Assembly: GCF_932274485.2 (NCBI RefSeq)
Contig: NC_065880.2
Coordinates: 90,628,730-90,692,729, forward strand
DNA: 64,000 nucleotides
Source of the DNA: Patella vulgata
Taxonomy: Eukaryota > Mollusca > Gastropoda > Patellidae
Direction: 5' to 3'
Position 1 is the first letter of the stretch; every line of letters begins with the position of its first letter. The position numbers were made by a program, and so were the translations under genes. This document shows positions 11,038 to 21,654 of this stretch, in pieces. The notes beneath the pieces were generated by a model. That model searched no databases and was not told the DNA's origin. It worked only from the letters and a program-made list of their open reading frames with translations.

Positions 11038-11130
11038 AATGTCCCTCATATCACATTGCATGGGGTACGAACGACTTAATTAGCCCAGTCGGCGCAGAAA
11101 AGTAGGATGTTAAACACCAGTTCATTTCAT
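11038..11130 (+). mobile_element. SINE-A 3' end
   Basis: TCCCTCATATCACATTGCAT, TTAATTAGCCCAGTCGG and GGATGTTAAACACCAGTTCA are a diverged SINE-A tail. The next SINE-B inserted into its ATTTC repeat. Confidence 0.7.
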
Positions 11131-11133
11131 TTC

Positions 11134-11410
11134 CGGGGGTTGGATGGCTGAATGGATACCGTGCGCGCGCTGTATCATAAAGTCTGTCATTGATTCGACT
11201 GGCGTGGTTTCGAATCCCCGGTTGTACGTGACAAGGAGTAGGGTCGCCTGTCCAACCTCGTGGGTTTTCTCCGGGTCCTCCGGTTTCCTCCCACTGCTAA
11301 AGACCCCTATGCGCAAGCGATTTATTGAAATAAAATTAAACCATATGTTAGTCCCGAAATGACCTAGTTTGTGTCGAGTGGACGTTAAACCCCATTTCTC
11401 TATCTCTCCA
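11134..11410 (+). mobile_element. SINE-B inserted in a SINE-A tail
   Basis: Complete SINE-B from GGGGGTTGGATGGCTGAATG to CCCCATTTCTCTATCTC. CATTTCATTTCC lies on both sides, consistent with a target duplication, although the target is itself a simple repeat. Confidence 0.85.
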
Positions 11411-11722
11411 TTTCATTTCCACTACATTGTGGCAACTGTTGAAAGGGAAGTAACTCCTAATTTTAACGCCACCATTTGGATGCAGACCACCATATTATCC
11501 AATAATTGTCTCTGTTTTTTCCCCCCCCAAATATGCTGCTTATAGAGCGTTACTTTGTTTCTCAGTGTCATTGTATTAAAATAAACAGAGTAAATTCAAA
11601 CCAGCATTATGGGAGATTAGATAAAGAGTTGACAAGTCTAGCTTTAATGTTGTTTATATGATGACATGTATGTGATAACTTCCATCTTTATATTTTCAAA
11701 TTTAATCCCATGTGATTTATTT
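11411..11722. other. No recognisable feature
   Basis: AT-rich sequence with a C tract at 11520. The phrase TTATGGGAGATTAGATAAAG near 11607 is a short MITE-C end relic. Confidence 0.45.
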
Positions 11723-12077
11723 TTAAAGAGACACTAACACTCTTGCTGGCTTGACAGCTCCAGAAAATAAATAATAGCCTTATTCTAAGTATTAGATGTT
11801 TATGTGTCCTACCTGTTGTGTAAATTATCCATTACATCCTATTTTACTTGTCCAGAGGGTTCAAAAATATTTTTAAAGCCAAGTCACATTTGAAAAGGTT
11901 TACGTTAGGCTTTTCAAATCATTTAGTTGAATTTTTCAAATTTTTTAAATTAGGTGTGTTAAGATGAAATTTGTATCATCAATTAATTGGAATATTGTAA
12001 AATAGTACAATTTGTTGACTAGAATAAAGATTGGGACATATTATTCAGTTACAACAAGAGTGGTATTAAGTCTTTAA
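11723..12077 (+). mobile_element. MITE-E copy E1 (uninterrupted)
   Basis: Starts TTAAAGAGACACTAACACTC and ends GAGTGGTATTAAGTCTTTAA, with imperfect inverted ends at TTAA. It is 355 bp with no ORF. At about 11958 it carries the intact sequence GGTGTGTTAAGATGAAAT, the empty equivalent of the site filled by MITE-A in E2. Confidence 0.88.
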
Positions 12078-12224
12078 CGGACCAGTGTACATGTTATTTT
12101 CTAGCACAAATGTTAAGCCACCCAAAATAAACTCTCTTGTGTTCAAATTCATCTGGGATATTGTCAGGAATAAACTTAATGATATGTTTAAAGTAGCCTA
12201 ACCGTCAAGACTTCTTAAAGAAGA

Positions 12225-12604
12225 TAGGTCGCTAACTCAATATCATCCAAAGTCTTCGACATTGTAAACACGAATTATTTGTCCATTTAAACCAACATTG
12301 AGGTTGTGATCTTACCGGGAAAAGATGGGCTTCTGATATCCAATATTTAAGACAAAAAAAATATTTTACTATCGGTACACGAATCGTGTACCATAATGCG
12401 TTCCAGCGCCATTTGTAACAAGGGACTCGAAGAACGAGGCCAGGCATTTTCCACAAGGCATGTCAAACGGTGACGCTATATTCTTATCTGGAGAGCATGC
12501 CCAATAAATACTATCGGCGTAGACTGGAATAACCAGACGCTAGAGGTTGAAATTCGATTGAGAATACTGGTGTATTTCGTCGAACCTAACTGATTAGAAA
12601 TTAC
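12225..12604 (-). mobile_element. MITE-A copy A3, partial
   Basis: Reverse copy from TCGCTAACTCAATATCATCC to AACTGATTAGAAATTAC. The TTAAAGGAGC end is missing. It includes the family palindrome GGTACACGAATCGTGTACC. Confidence 0.8.
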
Positions 12605-12645
12605 ATCTGTGATCATCTGTGATCATTTGGCTGTGATCATCTGTT

Positions 12646-13352
12646 ATATACTCTTCAAAAAAAGTAGGGGATATTGAAATGCAAATACCTATACAGGTTG
12701 CGATATGATAAATAGTCATGGACATTTGACATGCTTTGAGAGTATGTTCACAGATGAAGAATTTGTCGCCCCAACAGAACTACTGAGCTGCAATAGCGCC
12801 ATACACGTTGGAGGCGTTCATTGTCAAATTTGACACTTCAAGGAAGGGTTGATGAAGACCACCGCGTGCTGGTTTATCTATCCATGTTTGCTTTCCTATC
12901 GGTTCCTGCATAAGATTTACTGTTTAGCGTATCTTTGCTTTAGTGTGTTACGTTTAATTTGATCGGGAGACTTGTTCGTCGAGGTCAACGTCAACCGACA
13001 ACACTGCAAGAATTGGCCGTGGCACTGCAAGAGGATCAGTGGGTCAGATTGAACCAAATCGTGGTTGGATGGTTGATTAGGAGAATTGCTGAATGTCTGA
13101 GGATTGGTGGAGCAATAAATTACTCATTATTAAGACAAAAATCAAAAACGTCCATTTTCACTTTTGACGGTCTTTCTCTTTGCGAGTGAAATGGGGCCGT
13201 CAGATAAGCCGCCCATATGAACTGTTTATGTTCATGTGTAGGCAATTGGCCTGTTATTAACATACATTGGTTACCTCTAATAACATCAGCAGTGCATTTC
13301 CACAGTTTTGTATTGTTTCTGAATATCCTCTACTTTTTTTGAAGAGTATATG
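12646..13352 (+). mobile_element. Tc1-like element relic
   Basis: Inverted ends ATATACTCTTCAAAAAAAGT and CTACTTTTTTTGAAGAGTAT bound about 705 bp. Inside lies a C-terminal transposase remnant. A second, partial and inverted copy of the left half lies at 41776-42105. TA-flanked ends and the protein remnant point to the Tc1 branch of Tc1/mariner. Confidence 0.75.
12959..13135 (+). pseudogene. Tc1-like transposase C-terminal remnant
   Basis: The frame reads QPTTLQELAVALQEDQWVRL, then a region resembling the Tc1 ending that precedes 'ARGGxTxY' (AECLRIGGAINYS here). Members of this family carry this stretch near the C-terminus of a roughly 340-residue DDE transposase. The catalytic core is absent, so it cannot be functional. 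Family call from motif memory, not a search. Confidence 0.6.
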
Positions 13353-13485
13353 TGTTTATATTACAGGTTTGTTTGTAGTGCATAATCAAAAATAATTGTT
13401 CCAAGCGTTTGTTATCCAATTTAAAAATCGGTTTTTGGAACATTAATGGGTTAACATCAGAAATCAATAATAATAAACCCCTTTC

Positions 13486-14033
13486 AGACTTAAAGATACA
13501 TTATGGGAGATTAGATAAAGAGCTGGTAGTTCTCACTATAATAGTTAAAAACTAGATAATGTAAAGCCATAATTATTCTATTAAAGATACATTATGGGAG
13601 ATTAAATAAAGAGCTGGCAGTTCTCACTGTAATAGTAAAAGAATAAAGGCAACGTTAAGAGAATATGCTGAAAATTTACATTACATTACATTACATTAAA
13701 GATACATTATGGGAGATTAGATAAAGAGCTGGCAGTTCTCACTGTAATAGTTAAAAATAAGATAATGTAAAGGGGATTTGCTGAAAATTTCAGTCAAATT
13801 GATCCACTCTGAACCGAGATTTCAGCGTTTGAATTTTCGGCCTAGCCTCGATCATCATTACTAAAGTAGGTACTATAAAAAACATAGTCTCGATTACCCA
13901 TTTTTTGATTTAATCAGAAGCAGCAGACCGGGTTCTAATCCAGTAAATATCCCAGGCTTAATAATTTAGTTAACATTTCAAGCCTAAAGAAAGACCTGGA
14001 ATTGGCAGATTTAGCTCTTGCATAATGTTTGTT
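13486..14033 (+). mobile_element. MITE-C copy C2 with triplicated left end
   Basis: The left terminal segment (AGATACATTATGGGAGATTA plus AAAGAGCTGGCAGTTCTCAC) occurs three times, starting near 13493, 13584 and 13698, before the single body and right end (CTCTTGCATAATGTTTGTTTAA). Between the second and third is a short ATTACATTACATTACATT run. Confidence 0.85.
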
Positions 14034-14035
14034 TA

Positions 14036-14768
14036 AAAAGAAATCATTTCACATTGATATATCATGTTTCCTGGAAACATGGTCTAGCCAAGAAAAGGAA
14101 GAACTTGGAACTTTTACTGGACATGTATTTAGTAGGAAAGGGGGGGGGACAAGCAGTGTCTAACCCCAGAAGAGGGTGTGCGATTTTTATTAGAAGTGAA
14201 CTAAAACATGGTGTTAGTATAATTGAATCGAAGGACGGTGATGTGTATAGTGGTATGGTTCCCTTTTGATATTTATGTAGCTGCAGTTTATATTCCGTGT
14301 CCATTAATTCCCCCATTTGGCAAAACAAACGATACAACCCCTTTAATCAAGACCGTAACGGGGGGGGGGGGGGTCCCAGAGGTGCTGTAAAATTGATGGT
14401 CGATGTACATCTATTTTTTAATGGTCGACAATTTTTTCACGCGCCTGCCTTTAATGGCCTAGAAAAAGATGTTCTTAGATATAATAAATTGGACGAAATA
14501 CTAATTGGGGGCGACTAATTGCCCGAACACATAATATGAAAGAGATATTCTATTCTGATTCAACCATATCCATCACTAATTAATTATATACCAGAGAATA
14601 TTTTTCTAAATAACAGAAACAATACTAAAATAAATATATGTGGTAGATAACTCATAGACCTATGTAATACAATCGATATTTGTATTCTGGATGGACGTAG
14701 CATTGGTGATTAGCTGGGGAACTATACATGCACAAACCATATTGGCTGCAGCACAGTTGATTACTTCT
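14036..14768 (+). pseudogene. LINE endonuclease (EEP/APE-type) fragment
   Basis: Broken frames translate to DISCFLETWSSQEKEELG (the SETW-like endonuclease motif), then GCAIFIRSELKHGVSI, then CNTIDICILDGRSIGD with LGNYTCTNHIGCSTVDYFL. The order and spacing fit the ORF2 endonuclease domain of non-LTR retrotransposons. It is broken by several frameshifts, one at a G tract near 14360. It is bounded by MITE-C on the left and a SINE-A head on the right. The upstream start and the reverse transcriptase are absent. Confidence 0.7.
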
Positions 14769-14866
14769 TGTCCTGCATCACTTGCAAGGGGGAACTACGC
14801 CGGAAAATCTGGATGAACTTTCTCGGTCAATGCAGGGATCGAATACCCGACGTTCAGGCTATTGTG
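14769..14866 (-). mobile_element. SINE-A head fragment
   Basis: Reverse copy of the first ~95 bp: CTGCATCACTTGCAAGGGGG, CTCGGTCAATGCAGGGATCG, CGACGTTCAGGCTA. It is fused to the LINE endonuclease relic. Confidence 0.75.
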
Positions 14867-15135
14867 TCGGCTACAAACAACGTTAAGCGGCTTTGAGGGA
14901 CATATATATTTAACTTGAAGTATATGTTTCAATGTAAGTATAAATATAAGTATTATACAATGTATATTGTACTGTTGGTGAAGAAAGGTAAGACGTTACA
15001 CCCTATATTTAATTTAATATACAATTATATACTATATACATTATACTATTAGACTGTTGATAGACTATATACATTAGACTATATACATTAGACTGTTGGC
15101 GAAGACAGGTAAGGCGTTACCCCCTAGTTTATTTC

Positions 15136-15382
15136 ATTTAGGGGGATTGGATGGCCGAATGGTTAGCATGTGCGCGCTGTATCATAAGGTCTGTCATTGA
15201 GTCAACTGGCGGGGTCTCGATTCCCCTGTTGTACGTGTAGAGTAGGGTCGCCTGTCCAACCTCATGGGTTTTCCCCGGGTCCTCCCACTACTAAAGACCC
15301 CTACGCTCAAATGAATTATTGAAATAAAATTGAACCATGTGTTAATCCCGAAATGACGTAGTTTCTCTCTCTCTCTGTGTCT
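15136..15382 (+). mobile_element. SINE-B, 3' end shortened
   Basis: Head GGGGGATTGGATGGCCGAAT through the body. The last ~25 bp (GTCGAGTGGACGTTAAACCCC) are deleted, so CGTAGTTT joins directly to (CT)n. Confidence 0.85.
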
Positions 15383-15402
15383 CACTATTTCATTTCTTGT
15401 CC

Positions 15403-15772
15403 TTAATGATACATTATGTAAGATTTAGATAAAGAGCTGACCATTCTTACTATAATAGTTACTAAAATAGATAATGTAAAATGAATTTAATGACAATTTC
15501 GTTCAAATTACTCCATTGCGAGCGAAGATATTAGCTTTTGAATGTTTGACAAGACGTGTGTCGAAGATTAGCCTAGTTCACTTTTTTTTAGATTAAATCA
15601 AAATATGGCCGAACCGTTGTAATCTACTTAATATCGGAGATATCCGATGGTATCGAGAGTTGATTATGGTCTTGGGTGTTAATAAAAGCCTAATTAATAG
15701 TTTATATAATATTTCAGACCTAAAGAAAGACTTGCAATAGGCAGATTTAGCTCTCGCATAATTTATGTTTAA
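15403..15772 (+). mobile_element. MITE-C copy C3
   Basis: TTAATGATACATTATGTAAG at the left and CTCTCGCATAATTTATGTTTAA at the right. It is 370 bp, shares an internal subtype with C4 (ATTCAAATTACTCCATTGCG-like), and is non-coding. Confidence 0.85.
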
Positions 15773-15912
15773 CATTGAAAAAAATATAAGATTACTATTT
15801 GACTATATAAACATATCCAATGTCACATCCGTGAATTAAATATAAGATTACTTTTTGATTACATAAACAAACATATTCAATATCACATCTCATCCTTCTG
15901 TTGTTATCTTGA

Positions 15913-16158
15913 GGGAGAGAGAGAGAGAGAGAGATAGAGAGAGAGAGAGGTTTAACATCCACTCGACACAAACTAGGTCATTTCGGGACTAACACATGGT
16001 TCAATTTTATTTCAATAATTCGCTTGCGCGCAGGAGTCTTTAGCCGGAGGACCCGCAGAAAACCTACGAGGTTGGATAGGCGACCCTACTCCTTGTCACG
16101 TACAGCTGCGGAATTGAAACCACTCCAGTTGACTCAATGACAGCCCCCCCCCCCTTCC
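15913..16158 (-). mobile_element. SINE-B, head truncated
   Basis: (GA)n, then GGTTTAACATCCACTCGACA, body with an internal deletion, ending GACTCAATGACAG and a C run. The tRNA-like first ~40 bp are missing. A G tract follows (16168-16178). Confidence 0.8.
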
Positions 16159-16377
16159 GAAGTATGGGGGGGGGGGGTTATTGTATTAACGTTGCGAGTA
16201 TAAATCACTGACACGTGCTCTGTGTCACGTGATAAAGACGGGAGTTAAAAAGTCATTCATTCTTCTAGCCCACCTCGAGTTGTCAACAACAACAACAATG
16301 GACGACTTAACCAGGGACTCTATAATGAGCGGAGTACAAACAGCCATGAATAGAATTCAACAAGGTACACTCAACCA

Positions 16378-16764
16378 CTTAACGATACATTATGTAAGAT
16401 TTAGATAAAGAACTAGTCATTCTTGCTATAATAGTTCGAAATTAGATGATGTAAAATGAATAATTTAAAAAAATTTCATTCAAATTACTCTATTGCAAGC
16501 GAAGATATTAGCCTTTGAAGGTTTGACAGACGTGTGCAATAATTTCAACCACCGTACTGGTTGATCGAAGCTAAGTCTCGGTCCTCCATATTTGATTAAA
16601 TCAAAGTATCGCTGAACCATTCTAATCTATTTAATATCGGAGAAATCAGATGCCACCGAGAGTTGATTAAGGTCTGGATCAGTTAATTAATGTCTAATTA
16701 ATACTTTAGAAAACATTTCAGGTCTAAAGAAAGACCTGCAATAGGCAGATTTAGCTCTTGCTTA
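16378..16764 (+). mobile_element. MITE-C copy C4
   Basis: Starts CTTAACGATACATTATGTAA and ends in the AGATTTAGCTCTTGC region with a damaged last few bases. Same subtype as C3. Confidence 0.8.
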
Positions 16765-17089
16765 AAGCATAGATATGACGTCACCCTTTGATGTTTTTAA
16801 CCATTATATAGGAGAATGTACGCTTTTCTTAAACAATCGTCTGTTTAAGAAAATACCAATAATAGACACGTATCTGAAAAATGAAGATGTATTTTGGGAT
16901 AATTTATTCTCTGAACAAATTAAATTACAGAACATGAAATTACTTTAAAACCTCATAGTTACCGAAATGTCACATGACCGAATGTTGATTTCACGTGCTT
17001 GTCTACATAAAGAATTCCACTTAAATCCGTCCGTTATATGTCACTTGTCCGTTTAATAGTACGTTCGGCACTAGATCGACGATACGTTT
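16765..17089. other. No recognisable feature
   Basis: Unique-looking AT-rich sequence. It contains a short GATATGACGTCACCCTTTGA phrase also seen near 23470. Confidence 0.45.
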
Positions 17090-17530
17090 TTATACGCCCA
17101 CATTTTCACATCTTCTTTGTGGACACTCTACAGGTCATAACTTGAAATATAGGTATATATCCCAAAGATCTCGGTTCCTTTCGATATTGGCTTGCATGGG
17201 ACCGTAACTTCGTGGATTACGGCCCCTGACTGTACACACTAGAGGTCACAACTATTAGCCCATTTTGGTGAAACTGAACATGTGTGTTTATAACCCAAAG
17301 ATATCGATTCCTTCCGCTATTGGCGCATCGGACTGTAACTTACTGAATTATGGCCCCGGATTGAACAAAAAACAAAACGTGTTTTGAGCCTGTGGAACCT
17401 ATGCAGGTCACAATTTTTATCCGATTATAAAAAACGTTCAAATATATCACCGTTACACCATAATGACAGTTGAGTTTGAATTTCGTGAATTGGTTTGTGC
17501 CTTTGATCCTGTGTCCTGTCACTTATATCC
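17090..17530 (+). repeat. Repeat K, copy 1
   Basis: Begins TTTATACGCCCACATTTTCA and contains degenerate units of the type 'GAGGTCACAA...CCCAAAGAT...CCTTTCGATATTGG...CCCCTGA'. Same family as 22540, 44515 and 50908. Confidence 0.7.
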
Positions 17531-17886
17531 GTATATATATTAAATTTTAAATCAAAATTGGGACGGCTAGTACCCTCCATATTAACCACAGTATTAAGAA
17601 AATTATCAATATCTAAATCATTCTCGTGAGCAGCCTTTCCATCACAACTTTGGCGGCTATTATCCCCCACATCAAGAACATCACAATTTTTACGACTATT
17701 ATCTTCCATATCGAGTACATTACCAATGTAATCAGTATCCAAATGCTTATCACATAATATATTCTCATTATTAATATTTGTTTTCGACTGTGTTGTAAAC
17801 ATGTCGTCTTCATGTAGAATATTTTGGACTGTCTGTGTATGCTTGCTTTGTATGACTGGAGTGTAACGGTGTTTTGTCACATGCAT
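17425..17886 (-). CDS. Unrecognised ORF, 153 codons
   Basis: A minus-strand open frame rich in Asn, Asp and Ser. It contains a near-repeat, LDMEDNSRKNCD followed by LDVGDNSRQSCD, and later VNMEGTSRPNFD, about 30-35 residues apart. That triple spacing suggests a short internal protein repeat. The last ~35 codons run into repeat K, so any real exon would end before about 17530. No known domain, signal peptide or membrane segment is seen. It could be a gene fragment or chance. Confidence 0.22.
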   Translation of the reverse strand: MHVTKHRYTPVIQSKHTQTVQNILHEDDMFTTQSKTNINNENILCDKHLDTDYIGNVLDMEDNSRKNCDVLDVGDNSRQSCDGKAAHENDLDIDNFLNTVVNMEGTSRPNFDLKFNIYTDISDRTQDQRHKPIHEIQTQLSLWCNGDIFERFL

Positions 17887-18014
17887 TCATGAGCATGTGC
17901 ATGTTGTTTTAAGAATATATCCATTATTTTATGGCTTGTTGTTTTAGAAAACTAACCATTATTTGTATCTCTATATAGTCTATGGTGCTATGTTTTAAGT
18001 TTGATAATAGCCTC

Positions 18015-18073
18015 AGACTGTCCATTATGTAAATACAAAGAAATGTACTTTCTATTTACATAATGGACAGTCT
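18015..18073. repeat. Perfect 21-bp hairpin
   Basis: The arm starting AGACTGTCCATTATGTAAAT at 18015 is repeated in perfect inversion at 18053-18073 around a 17-bp loop. It looks like a minimal foldback element. Confidence 0.9.
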
Positions 18074-18181
18074 TCGGCCATTATCCATCACATAATGCAT
18101 GTTTAACATATCTTATCAATTCAAACTTAGATACTTTTAAGAGATGTATTACTCGCTCACAACAAGAAATTTCGAACGATC

Positions 18182-18339
18182 AGGGGCCTGTTTCACGAAA
18201 TTTTAACTCAGATAAAATCCAAATTTTAGTAATTTGATTGGATATTATTAGATTGATTTTAGTGCTTAGCCAATCAAAATTGAAATATCTACTAAAATTT
18301 GGATTTTATCTTTAGTTAAAATTTTTTGAAACAGGACCC
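18182..18339. mobile_element. Hairpin family H copy H2
   Basis: Arms GGGGCCTGTTTCACGAAATT and, inverted, TTTTTTGAAACAGGACCC, with AGATAAAATCCAAATTTTAG inside. About 158 bp, non-coding, immediately next to H3. Confidence 0.88.
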
Positions 18340-18527
18340 AGGGCCCTTATTCACGAAAACTTAAACTAAGATACAATCGAAATTTTAAGAAATACTGCAA
18401 TTCGATTGGCTGACCAATATGCAAAATGGATATATGCAAATTGATTTTACTGGTCAGCCAATCGAATTGCAGTATTTCTTAAAATTTCGATTGTATCTGA
18501 GTTTAAGTTTTCGTGAATAAGGGCCCA
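18340..18527. mobile_element. Near-perfect long hairpin H3
   Basis: GGGCCCTTATTCACGAAAAC leads an arm of about 75 bp that is matched in inversion up to the closing GTGAATAAGGGCCC, with a single base missing on one side. The loop is about 34 bp. The ends resemble H but the arms differ from H2, so it is a separate subfamily. Confidence 0.92.
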
Positions 18528-18533
18528 GGTCAT

Positions 18534-18918
18534 AAGAAATGAAATGAAATGAAATGAAATGGAGTTTAACGTGCTACTGTTCTGCTCCTAACCTGGGCTA
18601 ATGAAGCCGGGCATACGCCATACAGTGTGCTATGAGGAAAATTTTGCCCGGACAGCGGCACTACGGCCTACTCTCATATCGAATTCCAACTGCCAGGGGA
18701 TCTTTTACGTGCACGCCAATGTGTACACGGGACCTCGGTTTTTCGTCCCATCCGAACGACTAGACAGCTTTCCTTGTCAGCCCCTCCGTCCTGCATCACT
18801 GACAAGGGAGAACCACGCCTGAAAATCTGGATGAACTTTCTCGGCCAATGCAGGGATCGAACACCCGACCTCCAGGCTAGCGAGCTAGCGTCTTACCCAC
18901 TTAGCCACGTGATCCCCC
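18534..18918 (-). mobile_element. Full-length SINE-A with target duplication
   Basis: From four copies of GAAAT to GCCACGTGATCCCC. CCCAGGTCAT occurs on both sides (18524-18533 and 18919-18928). The target lay at the end of hairpin H3. Confidence 0.9.
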
Positions 18919-19009
18919 CCCAGGTCATCAGTATACAGGAGAAGATAACTGATAATTACACGTTTAGTAAAAAGGATCAGAATGAAAATCAGTACAGGCA
19001 CGAATCGAA

Positions 19010-19230
19010 GGTCTTAGCTAAACTGAAAGAAGTCAAATTATCTTTAGATAAACAAAATCTAGATTTAGACTCCGCAACATCCAGTATATTAGAAGTAAAA
19101 CTCAGTTACTCTGGTGTAAGAATGGAAGGACTTGGCTAAACTAAAGGAAAGCAAATTATCTTTAGATAAACAAAATTTAGATTTAGACTCCGCGAAATCC
19201 AGTATATTACTCTGATGTAAGAATACGTCT
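19010..19230 (+). repeat. ~115-bp tandem duplication of coding-like sequence
   Basis: The block from CTAAACTGAAAGAAGTCAAA through GACTCCGCAACATCCAGTAT is repeated at about 19137. The first copy has an open frame reading VLAKLKEVKLSLDKQNLDLD, a charged heptad-like (coiled-coil-like) stretch. The second copy is frameshifted. It may be a decayed exon; the product is unknown. Confidence 0.5.
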
Positions 19231-20095
19231 ATATTACTTATATGAGATATCTATATCTTCCTACCCACTATTTTATTACGTCATGACTGACCCACTGTTA
19301 GCCTACGATGGCCGGAGTGCAGGCAAAATCGGTCAGGGGTTATGTATATATACCTGTATTATTAATATCTGCCTACCCACTATTTTATTTCGTCATGGCT
19401 GACTAAACTGACGATGATCAGTAAGAATAGGAGGGTCATGAACCTGTACACGCACCCACCTATATCGCTTCGTATGTTTTGTGATACATGTTTGGCTTTG
19501 CTAGATTAAAAAGGATACAACAGGGATAGGCTATATCGGTGACAACTGATGAAGAAAACCAACACAATACGTAAGTAAATAATAATGCTTTATTTCGTAG
19601 TACACAATACTATACAGAATTTACATAATTATTTACATATATGAAATATAAGTAAACTTTTCTCTATGATGTACATAAATAGTTGATAATTTCTTCAGGG
19701 TTTCTGGCATCATTATAGTTCACATCTCTATATGTAATAAATTCTCTATTACTGTTTCCGAGTTGAACGTCTTTATCAGTAAGATTTTAAGCTACAGTCA
19801 ATATGGAAAGTCCATAAGAAACCGTATGTCTTACGCCACAAGAGAACAAATCCTACACTCATAGCTTTGTGACGGTTCGAGTGGAATTTGATATTTGGTA
19901 GAGTGGCCCACAGCCTCGAATATTTGTGCTTTATAAACAGACCTGTTTTAACAGCCTGTTGCAACTCGGATCAAAATAATGTTTATGAGAAAAATTCAGT
20001 CAAGTGGTTTCGGAGAAGATGTCAAAAACGTCTAAAACGTTCAAGATTTTATTGTCATTTTTATTTTTTGTGAAGATATGACTTTACTACAATAG
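19231..20095. other. No recognisable gene
   Basis: A diverged direct repeat around CCTACCCACTATTTTATTAC (19261 and about 19374) is visible. A 62-codon minus frame at 19776-19964 has no motif. Otherwise AT-rich unique-looking sequence. Confidence 0.45.
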
Positions 20096-20333
20096 AAATG
20101 AAATGGGGTTTAACATCTTTCTCCGAACTGTACTAATAAAGACGGACATACGCCATAGAGTGCACTATGAGGGAAATTTTGCCCGGACAGCGGCACTACG
20201 GCCTACTCGTATATCGAATTCCAACTGTCAAGGGATCTTTTACGTGCACGCCAATGTGTACATGGGACCTTGGTTTTTCGTACCATCCGAACGACTAGAC
20301 AACTGTCCTTGTCAGGCGGATGGGACGAAAAAC
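20096..20333 (-). mobile_element. SINE-A lacking its head
   Basis: GAAATGGGGTTTAACATC through the body to TGTCCTTGTCAGG, then ends. The tRNA-like portion is absent. Confidence 0.8.
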
Positions 20334-21278
20334 AACGCCTCTAGGGATTACCAATGTTTGTCTGATCTGATACGAACTCCTACAAGCGGCAGACCGGAAA
20401 CATTTTTGATAAAGACATCCAACATTTCTTTTTTGGGGGGTATATTTTAATTATATCATGAAATAGTTATAATACAAAGCCAGTTCAATTATGATAGTTA
20501 TAATAATAGTATTTATATAGAGACGTTATATATTACATAGAGATCCTGTATTTTCCATTTCCTCTTTACATAGGGGATCTCTAAATCATATACCACTCTA
20601 GCAAATTCAATATACTAACATAGTTAAATTTGGTTTGTAAATCATATCACACTCTTACCAAATTCAATATACATTTGGAGCCTGATTGTTATAACGTAGG
20701 TTTCTGTATATGTTCGGGTTTCAAAAAATAGGAAATGAATGTCTCAGTACTATACAAGTCAAATTTCCCAACTGCTGTCATATTTCTGAAGCAATGGCCC
20801 AAGAAAATCCTGTCAGTCTATTGCTGGGTTGGCTTCTGATACTTGAGCTTTTGAGGGAGTGTGTCCATTCTTCCCCTTCAATCAAATCTATCTCAAGTAC
20901 AGCAACATGACAGCCCTTCGTTTAATCTGGGGTCTTTCCTAAAGCTTTAGACAGTGATTTAAGGTATTAAAAACTGCGAAAGTATTGCTCGTCTCCAAGC
21001 AATATTGTTTACATTGTAGCCATTTTGATAGCCTCGTTTGTCAAGCAATTTTCTGCAATATTCTGCTAATCACTGGTTAATTGGGCGTAATTAAATCGTG
21101 AGTCACGACGTAACGTTATGTAAAGATATCTGGAGCTCTGTTTAAACCGAATGTTAATGTTACACAGTTAGGTATTGGTTGTTAATGGGACTATTGACCA
21201 GTCATAATTTGGAACAAAAATTAATTTGCTTTCATTACGGCATTGTTTGAGTGGGAATTTAGCTGTTACCAGTCTTTT
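20334..21278. other. No recognisable feature
   Basis: AT-rich sequence. TCATATCACACTCT and AAATTCAATATAC phrases repeat near 20590 and 20645. A 66-codon frame at 20710-20910 and one at 25520 share only a short SG(V/S)FPKAL-like phrase in their neighbourhood. Not called. Confidence 0.4.
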
Positions 21279-21279
21279 A

Positions 21280-21541
21280 GGGGGATCACGTGGCTAAGTG
21301 GGTAAGGCGCTGGCTCGCTAGCCTGGAGGTCGGGTGTTCGATCCCTGCATTTGCCGAGAAAGTTCATCCAGATTGTCCGGCGTGGTTTCCCCTTGTCAGT
21401 GATGCAGGATCGAGGGCCTGACAAGGACAGCTGTCTAGTCGTTCGGATGGGACGAAAAACCGAGGTCCCGTGTACACATTTGGAATTCGATATAAGAGTA
21501 GGCCGTAGTGCCGCTGTCCGGGCAAAATTTCCCTCATATGT
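21280..21541 (+). mobile_element. SINE-A, 3' truncated
   Basis: Intact head (GATCACGTGGCTAAGTGGGT, then GGTCGGGTGTTCGATCCC) and body, with a small internal deletion where ACACATT meets TGGAATTCG. It stops after TTTCCCTCATA, so the tail is missing. Confidence 0.85.
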
Positions 21542-21654
21542 AGTCGGTTACATACTTATAAGAAATGTCAAACTTGGTATGTTGAAGAAATGAAAGTTTC
21601 AAAATTTCTTTTAAAATGCCGGCATTAAATCCAATGTTAATTATATTAATGTCC

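Noticed and set aside
21301-21350. tRNA-like sequences with A and B boxes
   Set aside because: They are SINE heads (followed by SINE bodies and tails) without paired acceptor stems. No functional tRNA gene is called.
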